Source: an uncultured Salinimicrobium sp.
Lineage (GTDB): Bacteria > Bacteroidota > Bacteroidia > Flavobacteriales > Flavobacteriaceae
Assembly (NCBI GenBank): GCA_946887075.1
Contig: CAMPKA010000003.1
Location: 186,001 to 250,000 of the forward strand
Direction of reading: 5' to 3'
DNA length: 64,000 nucleotides
A program made the translations under genes and the position numbers. The stretch's first letter is position 1. Every line of letters starts with the position of its first letter. Below are positions 42,971-51,905 of the stretch, in pieces. The notes beneath the pieces are model-generated. The model made no database searches, was not told the DNA's origin, and saw only the letters and a program-made list of their open reading frames with translations.

Positions 42971-42995
42971 TTGCAAATAGATTAAGAAAAACTTC

Positions 42996-44777
42996 ATGAC
43001 CGAAATCAAAAGACTTTTTGATATCCCCTACTTCCAACTGCAAAACGCGGCCCTGGAAAAATCCCTTGTTTCTAAGGTGGATGGGGAGTGGAAGGCATTG
43101 TCCTCCCAGGAATATGTCGACAAAGCCAATGCGGTGAGTCGGGGACTTCTTAAACTGGGCGTCCAGCCAAATGATAAGATTGCGGTTATTTCCACATCCA
43201 ACAGGACCGAATGGAATGTTCTGGACATCGGAATTCTACAGGTTGGCGCTCAGAATGTTCCCATTTATCCTACTATTTCCGAAGAGGAATACGAGTACGT
43301 TCTCAACCACAGTGAAGCGATATACTGTTTTGTTTCAGATAAGGGGATCCTGAAAAAGTTGAACTCGATCAGGTCCAGAACCAGTCTTAAGGAAATCTAT
43401 TCCTTTGAAGAAATTCCAGGTTGTAGAAACTGGACGGAAATCCTGGATCTCGGGCAGGACAATGCGCTCCAGGAAGAAGTAGAGACCAGAAAATCCAAGG
43501 TAGGCGAGGAAGATCTGGCCACCTTGATCTATACTTCGGGAACAACAGGAAAACCAAAAGGGGTCATGCTGACGCACAAAAACGTGATTTCAGACGTCAT
43601 GCTGAGTTCGGACCGGGTTCCCTTTGACTTTGGCACATACACCGCACTTAGTTTTTTGCCGGTTTGCCATATTTTCGAGAGGATGATTCTATACCTGTAC
43701 CAGTACTATAGCGTCTCGATTTATTTCGCAGAGTCGATCGAAAAGGTAAGCGACAATTTAAAAGAAGTCCGTCCCCATGTGATTTCTGCAGTTCCAAGGC
43801 TGCTAGAAAAAGTTTACGAAAAGATCATCGCCAAAGGTTCTGCTCTTGAAGGGATTAAAAAGAAGCTTTTTTTCTGGGCGGTAGACCTGGGTCTTGAATA
43901 TGAACCCTATGGTGCCAATGGCTGGTGGTATGAATTCAAGCTTTCACTGGCCCGAAAGCTCATCTTCTCCAAATGGAAAGAAGGATTGGGCGGAAGAATC
44001 GAGCTCATCGTATCAGGAAGTGCAGCCTTGCAACCGCGCCTGGCCAGGGTTTTTGCTGCTGCCGGGATTCCGGTCATGGAAGGCTATGGCCTTACCGAAA
44101 CCGCCCCGGTTATTTCCGTGAATGACCAGCGCAACGGAGGATTCAGAATTGGAACTGTTGGACGGGTCATCAAGGAGGTCGAAGTCCGAATAGCCCCCGA
44201 CGGGGAAATCCTCTGCAAAGGCCCCAACGTTATGAAAGGATATTATAAGGATCCTGAAAAAACCCGGGAGGTCATCAATGAAGAAGGCTTTTTCCATACC
44301 GGAGACATCGGAAACATCGACAAGGATGGTTTTCTTCAGATCACCGATCGGAAGAAAGAGATGTTCAAGACCTCAGGGGGGAAATACATCGCTCCTCAGC
44401 TTATTGAAAACCAGATGAAACAATCCCGGTTCATAGAGGAAATTATGGTGATCGGGGAAAGCGAAAAAATGCCTGCTGCTTTTATTCAACCCAATTTCGA
44501 GTTCCTGAGGGAATGGGCTAAGAGAAAGCATCTGGATATCGGGGAGTCGAATCAGGAGCTGATAGAGAATCCGGAGGTGGTCCAGCGTATCAAGGAAGAG
44601 GTGGATTTCTATAATCAGAAGTTTGGAAACTGGGAAAAAATCAAAAGGTTTGAGCTTACCCCCGACGTCTGGAGCATAGAGGGAGGTCATTTGACCCCAA
44701 CGATGAAACTCAAACGAAGGAACATCATCCAGATCTATAAACCCCTGTACGACAAAATTTTTCCTAGACAGTTATAA
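42996..44777 (+). CDS. Long-chain fatty acid-CoA ligase (AMP-forming)
   Basis: Acyl-CoA synthetase of 593 aa (FadD/ACSL-like). It activates fatty acids to acyl-AMP and then acyl-CoA. Motifs: P-loop-like TLIYTSGTTGKPKGVMLTHKN (about 180), GYGLTETAPVISVN (about 364), and FHTGDIGNIDKDGFLQITDRKKEMFKTSGGKYIAP (about 430, with hinge and catalytic Lys region). The C-terminal half has the extra EGIKKKLFFWAVDLG insertion of long-chain ligases. It feeds the beta-oxidation operon at 45.9-51.9 kb and converges with the mannose-6-phosphate isomerase gene. Confidence 0.94.
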   Translation: MTEIKRLFDIPYFQLQNAALEKSLVSKVDGEWKALSSQEYVDKANAVSRGLLKLGVQPNDKIAVISTSNRTEWNVLDIGILQVGAQNVPIYPTISEEEYEYVLNHSEAIYCFVSDKGILKKLNSIRSRTSLKEIYSFEEIPGCRNWTEILDLGQDNALQEEVETRKSKVGEEDLATLIYTSGTTGKPKGVMLTHKNVISDVMLSSDRVPFDFGTYTALSFLPVCHIFERMILYLYQYYSVSIYFAESIEKVSDNLKEVRPHVISAVPRLLEKVYEKIIAKGSALEGIKKKLFFWAVDLGLEYEPYGANGWWYEFKLSLARKLIFSKWKEGLGGRIELIVSGSAALQPRLARVFAAAGIPVMEGYGLTETAPVISVNDQRNGGFRIGTVGRVIKEVEVRIAPDGEILCKGPNVMKGYYKDPEKTREVINEEGFFHTGDIGNIDKDGFLQITDRKKEMFKTSGGKYIAPQLIENQMKQSRFIEEIMVIGESEKMPAAFIQPNFEFLREWAKRKHLDIGESNQELIENPEVVQRIKEEVDFYNQKFGNWEKIKRFELTPDVWSIEGGHLTPTMKLKRRNIIQIYKPLYDKIFPRQL

Positions 44778-44795
44778 TGGAATGCCAGGATTAGC

Positions 44796-45767
44796 TCAGG
44801 AGATGTAGACTTCCAGCAGGGAGGCATCTTCAGCCAGGATCACAGCTTCAGGTGCGCTGGCAGGTATTAAAAGAGTTTCCCCTGTCTTGATGGTTTCTTT
44901 ATTGCCGAAGATTTCAATACTTGCCGTTCCTTCCACGCACATGTAGATCACGAAGGAATCCAGCTTGCTCAGATTCCGTTCTACTATCCCGGTGACCGGA
45001 AGGAAATTAGTGGTGAAATACTGACAGGAAGCTATATTGGAGGGGGTATTCCTGATTTTCTTGTATGGTCTGCGGTAATCCTCCTTCTTTTCAAAATCGA
45101 TGACCTCAAGCGCGAGCTCGGTATGGAGTTCTCTTGGTTTCCCACTGTCATCTGTCCGGTCCCAGTCGTAGATCCGGTAAGTGATGTCCGAAGTTTGCTG
45201 AATTTCAGCAATCAGTACCCCTCCCCCAATGGCATGTACCTTACCTGGAGCTATAAAAAAAGCATCCCCTTTGTCGACCTCTACAAAGTTCAGCAGATCG
45301 ATAATCTTTCCGGATTCAAGATGGCTCAGGTACTCCGTCTTATCCACTGAACGGTTGAACCCGATATTGAGACGGGCTCCAGGATCTGCCTGCATCACAT
45401 ACCACATTTCCGTTTTTCCGAAAGATTCGTGACGCTCTTGGGCTATCCTGTCGTCGGGATGCAGTTGAACAGAAAGATCGCTCTTGGCATCTATAAACTT
45501 GATCAACAACGGAAACTCCTGACCAAAAGACCGAAGCACCTGCCTTCCCACAAGTTCGGCCTGAAAAGTACTGAGGAGCTGGCGAAGATCTTTACCGGCC
45601 AAAGCCCCATTGGCCACCTCTGAAATGTTTCCCTTCACTCCGGAGATTTCCCAGCTTTCCCCAAGAGCTTCAGATTCAGAGGGCTTTCCTAATAAGTGCG
45701 ATAGTTTTTGGCCTCCCCAGATCTTTTCCTGAAGAATGGGCTGAAACTTTATCGGGTAATTGAGCAT
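44796..45767 (-). CDS. manA: Mannose-6-phosphate isomerase, class I
   Basis: Cupin-type zinc isomerase of 323 aa interconverting mannose-6-phosphate and fructose-6-phosphate. Zinc ligands are visible: Gln and His in LSVQLHPDD (about 96), Glu in GKTEMWYVM (about 115), His in PGKVHAIGGGVLIAEIQQTSD (about 172). The second cupin region EGTASIEIFGNKETIKTGETLLIPA forms the C-terminus. The short class I form is usual in Firmicutes and Bacteroidota. Starts at ATG 45767; a longer frame from 45815 adds 16 residues without similarity. Divergent from marR. Confidence 0.93.
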   Translation of the reverse strand: MLNYPIKFQPILQEKIWGGQKLSHLLGKPSESEALGESWEISGVKGNISEVANGALAGKDLRQLLSTFQAELVGRQVLRSFGQEFPLLIKFIDAKSDLSVQLHPDDRIAQERHESFGKTEMWYVMQADPGARLNIGFNRSVDKTEYLSHLESGKIIDLLNFVEVDKGDAFFIAPGKVHAIGGGVLIAEIQQTSDITYRIYDWDRTDDSGKPRELHTELALEVIDFEKKEDYRRPYKKIRNTPSNIASCQYFTTNFLPVTGIVERNLSKLDSFVIYMCVEGTASIEIFGNKETIKTGETLLIPASAPEAVILAEDASLLEVYIS

Positions 45768-45881
45768 GACGCGGAACTTTTGCCGTAAAGATATTAAAAG
45801 AGGTTCCTCCGGCAAACCCCCAATTCCGGAAAATATGGTTCAGAATTTTTGTTTCATCGGAAGAAACTTTAAGGTTTTTAC

Positions 45882-45893
45882 TATGCGTGCATA
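45882..45893. promoter_or_regulatory. Short palindrome before marR (possible operator)
   Basis: TATGC-GT-GCATA, perfect 5-bp arms, 13 bp upstream of the -7 box, i.e. in the -35 region of the marR-fad operon. Length is shorter than typical MarR sites, so the call is weak. Confidence 0.3.
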
Positions 45894-45905
45894 ATAAAAA
45901 ATATC

Positions 45906-45913
45906 TACATTTG
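45906..45913 (+). promoter_or_regulatory. -7 box (TAnnTTTG) of the marR-fad operon
   Basis: TACATTTG is an exact match ending only 5 nt before the marR ATG (45919), which predicts a leaderless or almost leaderless mRNA. A short palindrome is just upstream. Confidence 0.6.
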
Positions 45914-45918
45914 GTAAG

Positions 45919-46359
45919 ATGAAGGAAAGGACCATCGATTATGTCTTAAGGGCGACGTGGATCGCCGTAGCCAAGATGTACAATGAAGAAGCCAATAAGG
46001 CGGGAAGTACGATGGCTACAGGATTCGCCCTGCTCAGTATTGATCCGGAGAAAGGAACCCCGTCAACCTCTCTGGGTCCCAAGATGGGAATGGAGGCTAC
46101 CAGCCTGTCCAGAACCCTGAGGACCATGGAGGAAAAAGGACTGATCAGAAGAAGTAAAAATCCTGCGGACGGACGCAGCGTTCTGATCCATCTGACGGAG
46201 TTTGGAAAAGAAATGAGGGATTATTCCAAGAGCGTCGTGATTTCTTTCGATGAAGCAGTAAAAAAGGAAATACCGGAGGAAGACCTCCAGAAATTTATCG
46301 AGGTGGCCAATAAAATCATGGACCTTGTCGCGACCAAAAAGATTCATTCAGGTACCTGA
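45919..46359 (+). CDS. MarR-family transcriptional regulator of the fad operon
   Basis: Winged-helix regulator of 146 aa. MarR pattern: dimerisation helix at the N-terminus, recognition region MGMEATSLSRTLRTMEEKGLIRRSKNPADGRSVLIHLTEFGKEM (about 55-97), with the wing NPADGRS and the LTExG helix. It is the first gene of an operon with three beta-oxidation genes (gaps 28, 34 and 21 bp), so it very probably senses an acyl-CoA or fatty acid and represses its own operon, as FadR-like regulators do elsewhere. Ligand is inferred. The operon ends in the hairpin at 51879. Confidence 0.9.
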   Translation: MKERTIDYVLRATWIAVAKMYNEEANKAGSTMATGFALLSIDPEKGTPSTSLGPKMGMEATSLSRTLRTMEEKGLIRRSKNPADGRSVLIHLTEFGKEMRDYSKSVVISFDEAVKKEIPEEDLQKFIEVANKIMDLVATKKIHSGT

Positions 46360-46387
46360 AAGGGTATTCGGACCAAAATTTATATCA

Positions 46388-48793
46388 ATGAAAAGACGGA
46401 TAAATAAAGTTGCAGTTATCGGCTCTGGCATTATGGGGAGTGGAATAGCCTGTCATTTTGCCAATATCGGGGTTCAGGTCCTTCTTTTGGACATTGTTCC
46501 CCGGGAACTTACTCCGGAAGAGAAAAAAGAAGGGTTTGATCTGGAAAGTCCATCTGTTCGGAACAGGATTGTCAATAACTCCTTAAAGAACGCCTTAAAA
46601 TCCAATCCTTCTCCGATCTACCATAAGGACTTCGCCCAAAGGATCCGGACCGGGAATCTGGAGGACGATCTTAAAGGTATCTCCGAGGTTGACTGGATAA
46701 TTGAGGTAGTTGTTGAACGGCTCGATGTGAAAAAAGAGGTCTTTGCTCAATTGGAGAAATTCCGTACGCCCGGTACTATCGTCACTTCCAATACTTCAGG
46801 AATTCCTATCGCAAAGATGTGTGACGGCCGCAGCGAAGACTTTAGAAAGCACTTCTGTGGGACACATTTTTTCAATCCTCCCCGATACCTCCGACTTTTG
46901 GAAATCATTCCTGGGCCGGACACCGCCCCCGACCTCATCGAATTTCTGGAAGGATACGGCGAGAAGTTCCTCGGCAAAAAAACCGTAGTGGCCAAGGACA
47001 CTCCAGCCTTCATCGGGAACCGGATTGGCATATTCAGTATCATGAGTCTGTTCCACACCATGAAGGAGATGGGACTGAGCATAGAAGAGGTAGACAAACT
47101 TACCGGCCCCGTTATCGGGAGACCCAAATCAGCGACTTTCCGGACTGTAGATGTAGTGGGCCTCGATACGCTGGTACATGTAGCCAATGGTCTTTATGAA
47201 GGTGTCCCGGAAGATGAGGCACACGAATTGTTCGCCCAGCCGGCCTATATAAAGGAGATGATGGATAAGGGATGGTATGGAAGTAAAAGCGGCCAGGGGT
47301 TTTATAAAAAAAACAGGAACAAAGATGGATCAAGTGAAATTCTTGCGCTTGACCTGGAGACCCTGGCCTATAGGCCGCAAAAGAAGAGCTCCTTCCCTAC
47401 TCTTGAAAAGACCCGCTCCATAGAAGAGGTAAAGGATCGGTTCGAAGTTTTATTGGCGGGTGCCGATAAGGCAGGAGAATTCTACCGCAGGACCTTCTCG
47501 GCACTTTTCGCCTACGCATCCAACCGGATTCCCGAAATCACTGATGAACTCTACAAAATAGATGATGCGATGAAAGCGGGCTTCGGGTGGGAACACGGCC
47601 CTTTCGAAATCTGGGACGCCGTCGGAGTGGAGAATGGGTTGGAGATCATGAAAGCGCAGCACCATCAGCCGGCCGATTGGGTGGCACAGATGCTTCAAAA
47701 AGGAATTTCCAGTTTTTACAAAGTAGAAGATGGGCGGAGTCATTATTATGACATTGACAAGCAGGATTATTTGGAAAAACCCGGGCAGGATAACTTCATC
47801 ATTTTGGACAATATCCGGGAGTCGAAACAGGTATTCCGCAATAATGGCGTAGTTGTGGAGGATCTCGGTGACGGAATCCTCAATGTGGAGTTCCGCAGTA
47901 AAATGAATACCATCGGGGGTGATGTTCTCGACGGTCTCAATAAAGCTCTCGATCTCGCCGAGAAGGAATTCCAGGGGCTGGTGGTGGCTAACAACGGAAA
48001 GAATTTTTCAGTGGGAGCAAACATAGGCATGATCTTTATGATGGCTGTCGAGCAGGAATACGACGAGCTTAATGCGGCCATTAAATATTTTCAGGATACG
48101 ATGATGCGCATGCGCTACAGTTCTATTCCTACAGTTGCCGCACCCCATTCGATGACCTTTGGAGGAGGGTGCGAACTGGCTTTGCATGCTGATAAGGTGG
48201 TAGCTGCAGCTGAGACGTACATCGGTTTGGTCGAATTCGGTGTAGGGGTAATCCCGGGAGGGGGTGGAACAAAAGAAATGACCCTAAGGGCATCTGAACT
48301 GTTCCGAAAGGATGATGTGGAACTCAATAGCCTCAGGGAATACTTCCTGACCATCGCAATGGCCAAGGTGTCTACCTCTGCATATGAAGCTTTTGATCTT
48401 GGTATCCTCAAAAAAGGCCGGGACGTAATTGTGGTAAATCCCGATCGCCAATTGGCCATGGCTAAAAAACAAGCCCTGTTAATGGCGGAGAACGGCTATA
48501 CCAAACCCATCGAACGCCGAGATGTCAAGGTGTTGGGAAGGCAGGCTCTGGGAGCTTTCTACGTAGGTACTGACCAGATGCTCGCCGGAAACTTTATCAG
48601 CCAACACGATAAGAAAATGGCCAATAAACTCGCCTATGTGATGACAGGGGGTGATCTTTCGGCTAACTCCTATGTCAGCGAACAATATTTGCTTGATCTG
48701 GAACGGGAAGCATTTTTATCTCTTACGGGAGAACGAAAAACCCTTGAACGGTTACAGCATATGCTGCAGAAAGGAAAACCCCTCAGGAATTAA
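46388..48793 (+). CDS. 3-hydroxyacyl-CoA dehydrogenase / enoyl-CoA hydratase fusion (HCDH-ECH order)
   Basis: Beta-oxidation protein of 801 aa with the dehydrogenase first: NAD-binding VAVIGSGIMGSGIACHFANIG (about 7-27), catalytic region THFFNPPRYLRLLEIIPG with the His and the TFRTVDVVGLDTL segment; then the hydratase half (about 500-690) with GKNFSVGANI, FGGGCELALHAD (Glu) and GLVEFGVGVIPGGGGTKE (second Glu). This is the reverse of E. coli FadB (ECH-HCDH). It catalyses hydration of 2-enoyl-CoA and oxidation of 3-hydroxyacyl-CoA. The ATG at 46388 is 28 bp after marR; a longer frame from 46325 lies inside marR and lacks similarity. Confidence 0.94.
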   Translation: MKRRINKVAVIGSGIMGSGIACHFANIGVQVLLLDIVPRELTPEEKKEGFDLESPSVRNRIVNNSLKNALKSNPSPIYHKDFAQRIRTGNLEDDLKGISEVDWIIEVVVERLDVKKEVFAQLEKFRTPGTIVTSNTSGIPIAKMCDGRSEDFRKHFCGTHFFNPPRYLRLLEIIPGPDTAPDLIEFLEGYGEKFLGKKTVVAKDTPAFIGNRIGIFSIMSLFHTMKEMGLSIEEVDKLTGPVIGRPKSATFRTVDVVGLDTLVHVANGLYEGVPEDEAHELFAQPAYIKEMMDKGWYGSKSGQGFYKKNRNKDGSSEILALDLETLAYRPQKKSSFPTLEKTRSIEEVKDRFEVLLAGADKAGEFYRRTFSALFAYASNRIPEITDELYKIDDAMKAGFGWEHGPFEIWDAVGVENGLEIMKAQHHQPADWVAQMLQKGISSFYKVEDGRSHYYDIDKQDYLEKPGQDNFIILDNIRESKQVFRNNGVVVEDLGDGILNVEFRSKMNTIGGDVLDGLNKALDLAEKEFQGLVVANNGKNFSVGANIGMIFMMAVEQEYDELNAAIKYFQDTMMRMRYSSIPTVAAPHSMTFGGGCELALHADKVVAAAETYIGLVEFGVGVIPGGGGTKEMTLRASELFRKDDVELNSLREYFLTIAMAKVSTSAYEAFDLGILKKGRDVIVVNPDRQLAMAKKQALLMAENGYTKPIERRDVKVLGRQALGAFYVGTDQMLAGNFISQHDKKMANKLAYVMTGGDLSANSYVSEQYLLDLEREAFLSLTGERKTLERLQHMLQKGKPLRN

Positions 48794-48827
48794 TGGCTAA
48801 GCGTTCAAAAGATTAAAAAAATCAGAC

Positions 48828-50018
48828 ATGAAGAGAGCATATATCGTAAAAGCATACAGAACCGCCGTAGGAAAAGCTCCTAGAGGAGTCTTCCGGTTCA
48901 CCAGGCCGGATGACCTGGCTGCCAGCACCATCCAATATCTGATGGAGAGACTTCCTCAGCTTGACAGGAACCGGATCGACGATGTTATCGTGGGCAATGC
49001 CATGCCGGAGGCAGAACAGGGGCTAAATGTGGGTCGCTTTATTTCATTGATGGGACTTGATACGGAAAAGGTGCCGGGTATGACTGTCAATCGGTACTGT
49101 GCTTCGGGGCTGGAGACTATTGCAATCGCTACGGCTAAAATAGAAAGTGGGATGGCAGAATGTATCATTGCTGGAGGAACAGAAAGCATGAGTTACATTC
49201 CTATGGGAGGTTTTAAACCGGTCCCGAATTACAAATTAACCTCAGACAAACGCGAGGAATATTACTGGGGAATGGGTTTAACCGCAGAGGCAGTTGCTGA
49301 AAAATATGGGGTGACTCGAGAACAGCAGGATGAGTTTGCCCTTTCCTCGCACAAAAAGGCACTTCAGGCTCAGCAGGAGGGGGCGTTCGAAGATCAGATC
49401 GTTCCGATTGAGGTGGAGGAGGTTTTTGTCGATCCGGAAGGAAGAAAACGAAAAAGATCTTACGTAGTCACCAAAGACGAAGGACCGAGGGCAGACACCT
49501 CCATTGAAGCTCTGGCTAACCTGAAACCTGTTTTCTCCCAGGGTGGCAGCGTCACCGCGGGTAATTCTTCTCAAATGAGCGACGGTGCAGCTTTCGCCAT
49601 GGTAATGAGTGAGGACCTGGTAAAAGAGCTGAATCTTGAACCGGTGGCACGTTTGGTCAGTTACGCTGTTGTAGGGGTGGAACCGCGACTTATGGGTATC
49701 GGTCCCATTCATGCCATACCCCGTGCACTCGAAAAGGCGGGTCTGAACACTAAGGATCTGGAGATCATCGAATTGAATGAGGCATTTGCTGCCCAGGCAG
49801 TCGCTGTGATCAAGGACCTGGATCTGGACCCGGAAAAGGTCAATCCTACAGGAGGAGCCATCGCTATGGGCCATCCTCTTGGTTGTACCGGTGCAAAGCT
49901 CTCAGTCCAGCTTTTAGATCAGATGAGACGAAAAAACTTGGGGGACCGGTATGGTATGGTCACCATGTGCGTCGGGACAGGCCAGGGAGCTGCTGGTATA
50001 TACGAATTCCTGAGATAA
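48828..50018 (+). CDS. Acetyl-CoA acyltransferase (3-ketoacyl-CoA thiolase)
   Basis: Thiolase of 396 aa completing beta-oxidation by thiolytic cleavage of 3-ketoacyl-CoA. All catalytic residues are visible: Cys91 in VNRYCASGLETIAIA, His349 in AMGHPLGCTGAKL, and Cys381 in CVGTGQGAAGI. An Asn/Glu triad residue lies in IELNEAFAAQ (about 313). It lies 34 bp after the fusion gene and 21 bp before the acyl-CoA dehydrogenase. FadA/FadI-type; E. coli nomenclature is not used since the domain order of the partner differs. Confidence 0.96.
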   Translation: MKRAYIVKAYRTAVGKAPRGVFRFTRPDDLAASTIQYLMERLPQLDRNRIDDVIVGNAMPEAEQGLNVGRFISLMGLDTEKVPGMTVNRYCASGLETIAIATAKIESGMAECIIAGGTESMSYIPMGGFKPVPNYKLTSDKREEYYWGMGLTAEAVAEKYGVTREQQDEFALSSHKKALQAQQEGAFEDQIVPIEVEEVFVDPEGRKRKRSYVVTKDEGPRADTSIEALANLKPVFSQGGSVTAGNSSQMSDGAAFAMVMSEDLVKELNLEPVARLVSYAVVGVEPRLMGIGPIHAIPRALEKAGLNTKDLEIIELNEAFAAQAVAVIKDLDLDPEKVNPTGGAIAMGHPLGCTGAKLSVQLLDQMRRKNLGDRYGMVTMCVGTGQGAAGIYEFLR

Positions 50019-50039
50019 TGACTATAATTCAAAAAAACG

Positions 50040-51854
50040 ATGAATAAGGAAAAAGAGCATTCGGAAAAGGAACCGCTACGCGGAGGTCAGTTCCTGGTCA
50101 AGGAAATAGGACCTGAAGAGGTCTTTACCCCTGAAGATCTTACTGATGAACAAAAACTCATGCGGGATTCGGTGATCGAATTTGTCGATCGGGAAATCGC
50201 CCCGAGGAAACCGGAATTCGAGAAGAAGAATTACCAGCTTACCCAGGACCTGCTGAGGAAATCCGGGGAAATGGGATTTCTGGGTGTCTCTGTACCCGAA
50301 GCATACGGAGGTCTGGGAATGGGATTTATCGCGACGATGATCGTTGTGGATTATATTTCTGGGGTGACCGGATCCTTCTCTACTGCCTTTGGCGCCCATT
50401 CCGGGATCGGTACTCTTCCCATCAGCCTTTACGGGACTGAGGAGCAAAGAAAAAAGTACCTGCCGAAGTTGGCCTCTGGGGAGTGGTTCGGATCCTATGC
50501 CCTTACGGAACCCGGGGCGGGAAGCGACGCGAATTCAGGAAAAACCAGAGCCGTTCTTTCAGCAGATAAAACCCATTACAGCATCAGTGGTCAGAAGATG
50601 TGGATTTCCAATGCAGGATTCTGTAACCTGATGATCGTTTTCGCGCGAATTGAGGATGACAAGAATATTACAGGTTTTATCGTTGAGTTTGATCCCGAGA
50701 ATGGGATCTCTCTGGGAGAGGAGGAGAAGAAACTGGGGATCCACTCCTCCTCTACCCGTCAGGTCTTCTTCAACGATACCAAAGTTCCGGTGGAAAACAT
50801 GCTCTCGGATCGGGGAAATGGCTTTAAAATAGCGATGAATGCTCTCAACGTGGGAAGAATTAAACTTGCCGGGGCCTGTCTGGATGCCCAGCGAAGAACG
50901 ATAGATGCCGCGGTAAAATACGCGAACGATCGGGTTCAATTCGGTTCTCCCATCGCAAGTTTCGGAGCTATAAAATCCAAACTGGCAGAGATGGCAACCT
51001 CAGCTTATATCGGAGAATCCGCTACTTATCGGGCGGCAGGGGATATCGAACAGCGAATCCTTCTGAGATCACAGGCGGGGGCGGGACATCAGGAAGCTGA
51101 GCTGAAAGGAGTGGAGGAATACGCTATTGAATGCTCGCTCCTGAAAGTGGCCGCCTCAGAGGATCTCCAGAACTGTACTGATGAAGGGATCCAAATCTTC
51201 GGAGGGATGGGGTTTTCGGCGGATGCCCCAATGGAGTCAGCCTGGAGGGATGCAAGGATCACGCGCATCTATGAAGGCACCAATGAGATCAACCGAATGC
51301 TGTGCGTCGGAATGCTGATCAAGAAGGCGATGAAAGGTCATGTTGACTTGATGGGGCCAGCAATGGACGTCCGGGAGCAACTTACTTCCATTCCTTCCTT
51401 CGATAAACCAGATTACCAGGAAATACTTTCAGAAGAGCTCGAAATGATCCGAAAATTGAAGAAGGTATTTCTTATGGTCGCAGGGGGGGCGGTACAAAAA
51501 TTCGGACCAGACCTGGAAGATCAGCAACAGCTCCTTTTGGCTTCTGCAGATATCCTCATTGAGATCTACATGGCAGAATCGGGAATCCTAAGAACGATCA
51601 AGAATGTACAACGCCTTGGAGAAGAAAACCAGCTGGAACAAATTGCCATGGCGAAGTTGTATCTGTACAATGCGGTAAATCTCGTTACCACCAAGGCAAG
51701 AGAAGGAATCATTTCCCTTGCCGATGGGGATGAACAGCGAATGATGCTCATGGGTCTCAAACGGTTTACTAAATATGATAACTATCCCAATGTGGTGGAC
51801 CTTCGAAACAAAATTGCGGATCGACTGATTTCAGAAAACACTTTCTGTTACTGA
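50040..51854 (+). CDS. Acyl-CoA dehydrogenase, very-long-chain type with C-terminal extension
   Basis: FAD-dependent acyl-CoA dehydrogenase of 604 aa catalysing the first beta-oxidation step. FAD and substrate motifs: FGSYALTEPGAGSDANSGKTRA (about 152-173), KMWISNAGFCNLMIVFARI (about 184), DRVQFGSPIASFGAIKSKLAEM (about 300), QIFGGMGFSADAPMESAWRDARITRIYEGTNEINRML (about 386-422), with the catalytic Glu of YEGTNE. A C-terminal extension of about 180 residues, helical, resembles that of VLCAD/ACAD9, which mediates membrane association. Last gene of the marR operon. Confidence 0.94.
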   Translation: MNKEKEHSEKEPLRGGQFLVKEIGPEEVFTPEDLTDEQKLMRDSVIEFVDREIAPRKPEFEKKNYQLTQDLLRKSGEMGFLGVSVPEAYGGLGMGFIATMIVVDYISGVTGSFSTAFGAHSGIGTLPISLYGTEEQRKKYLPKLASGEWFGSYALTEPGAGSDANSGKTRAVLSADKTHYSISGQKMWISNAGFCNLMIVFARIEDDKNITGFIVEFDPENGISLGEEEKKLGIHSSSTRQVFFNDTKVPVENMLSDRGNGFKIAMNALNVGRIKLAGACLDAQRRTIDAAVKYANDRVQFGSPIASFGAIKSKLAEMATSAYIGESATYRAAGDIEQRILLRSQAGAGHQEAELKGVEEYAIECSLLKVAASEDLQNCTDEGIQIFGGMGFSADAPMESAWRDARITRIYEGTNEINRMLCVGMLIKKAMKGHVDLMGPAMDVREQLTSIPSFDKPDYQEILSEELEMIRKLKKVFLMVAGGAVQKFGPDLEDQQQLLLASADILIEIYMAESGILRTIKNVQRLGEENQLEQIAMAKLYLYNAVNLVTTKAREGIISLADGDEQRMMLMGLKRFTKYDNYPNVVDLRNKIADRLISENTFCY

Positions 51855-51878
51855 ACCCATAGAGAAATAAAGATGATG

Positions 51879-51900
51879 AAGGCCTTCAAAAGAAGGCCTT
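51879..51900 (+). terminator. Hairpin terminator at the end of the fad operon
   Basis: Perfect 9-bp stem AAGGCCTTC / GAAGGCCTT with loop AAAA, 24 bp after the acyl-CoA dehydrogenase stop and 5 bp before the convergent GH15 stop. U-tract is poor, so termination may need other factors. Same core stem as at 26537-26560. Confidence 0.6.
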
Positions 51901-51905
51901 GCTTC

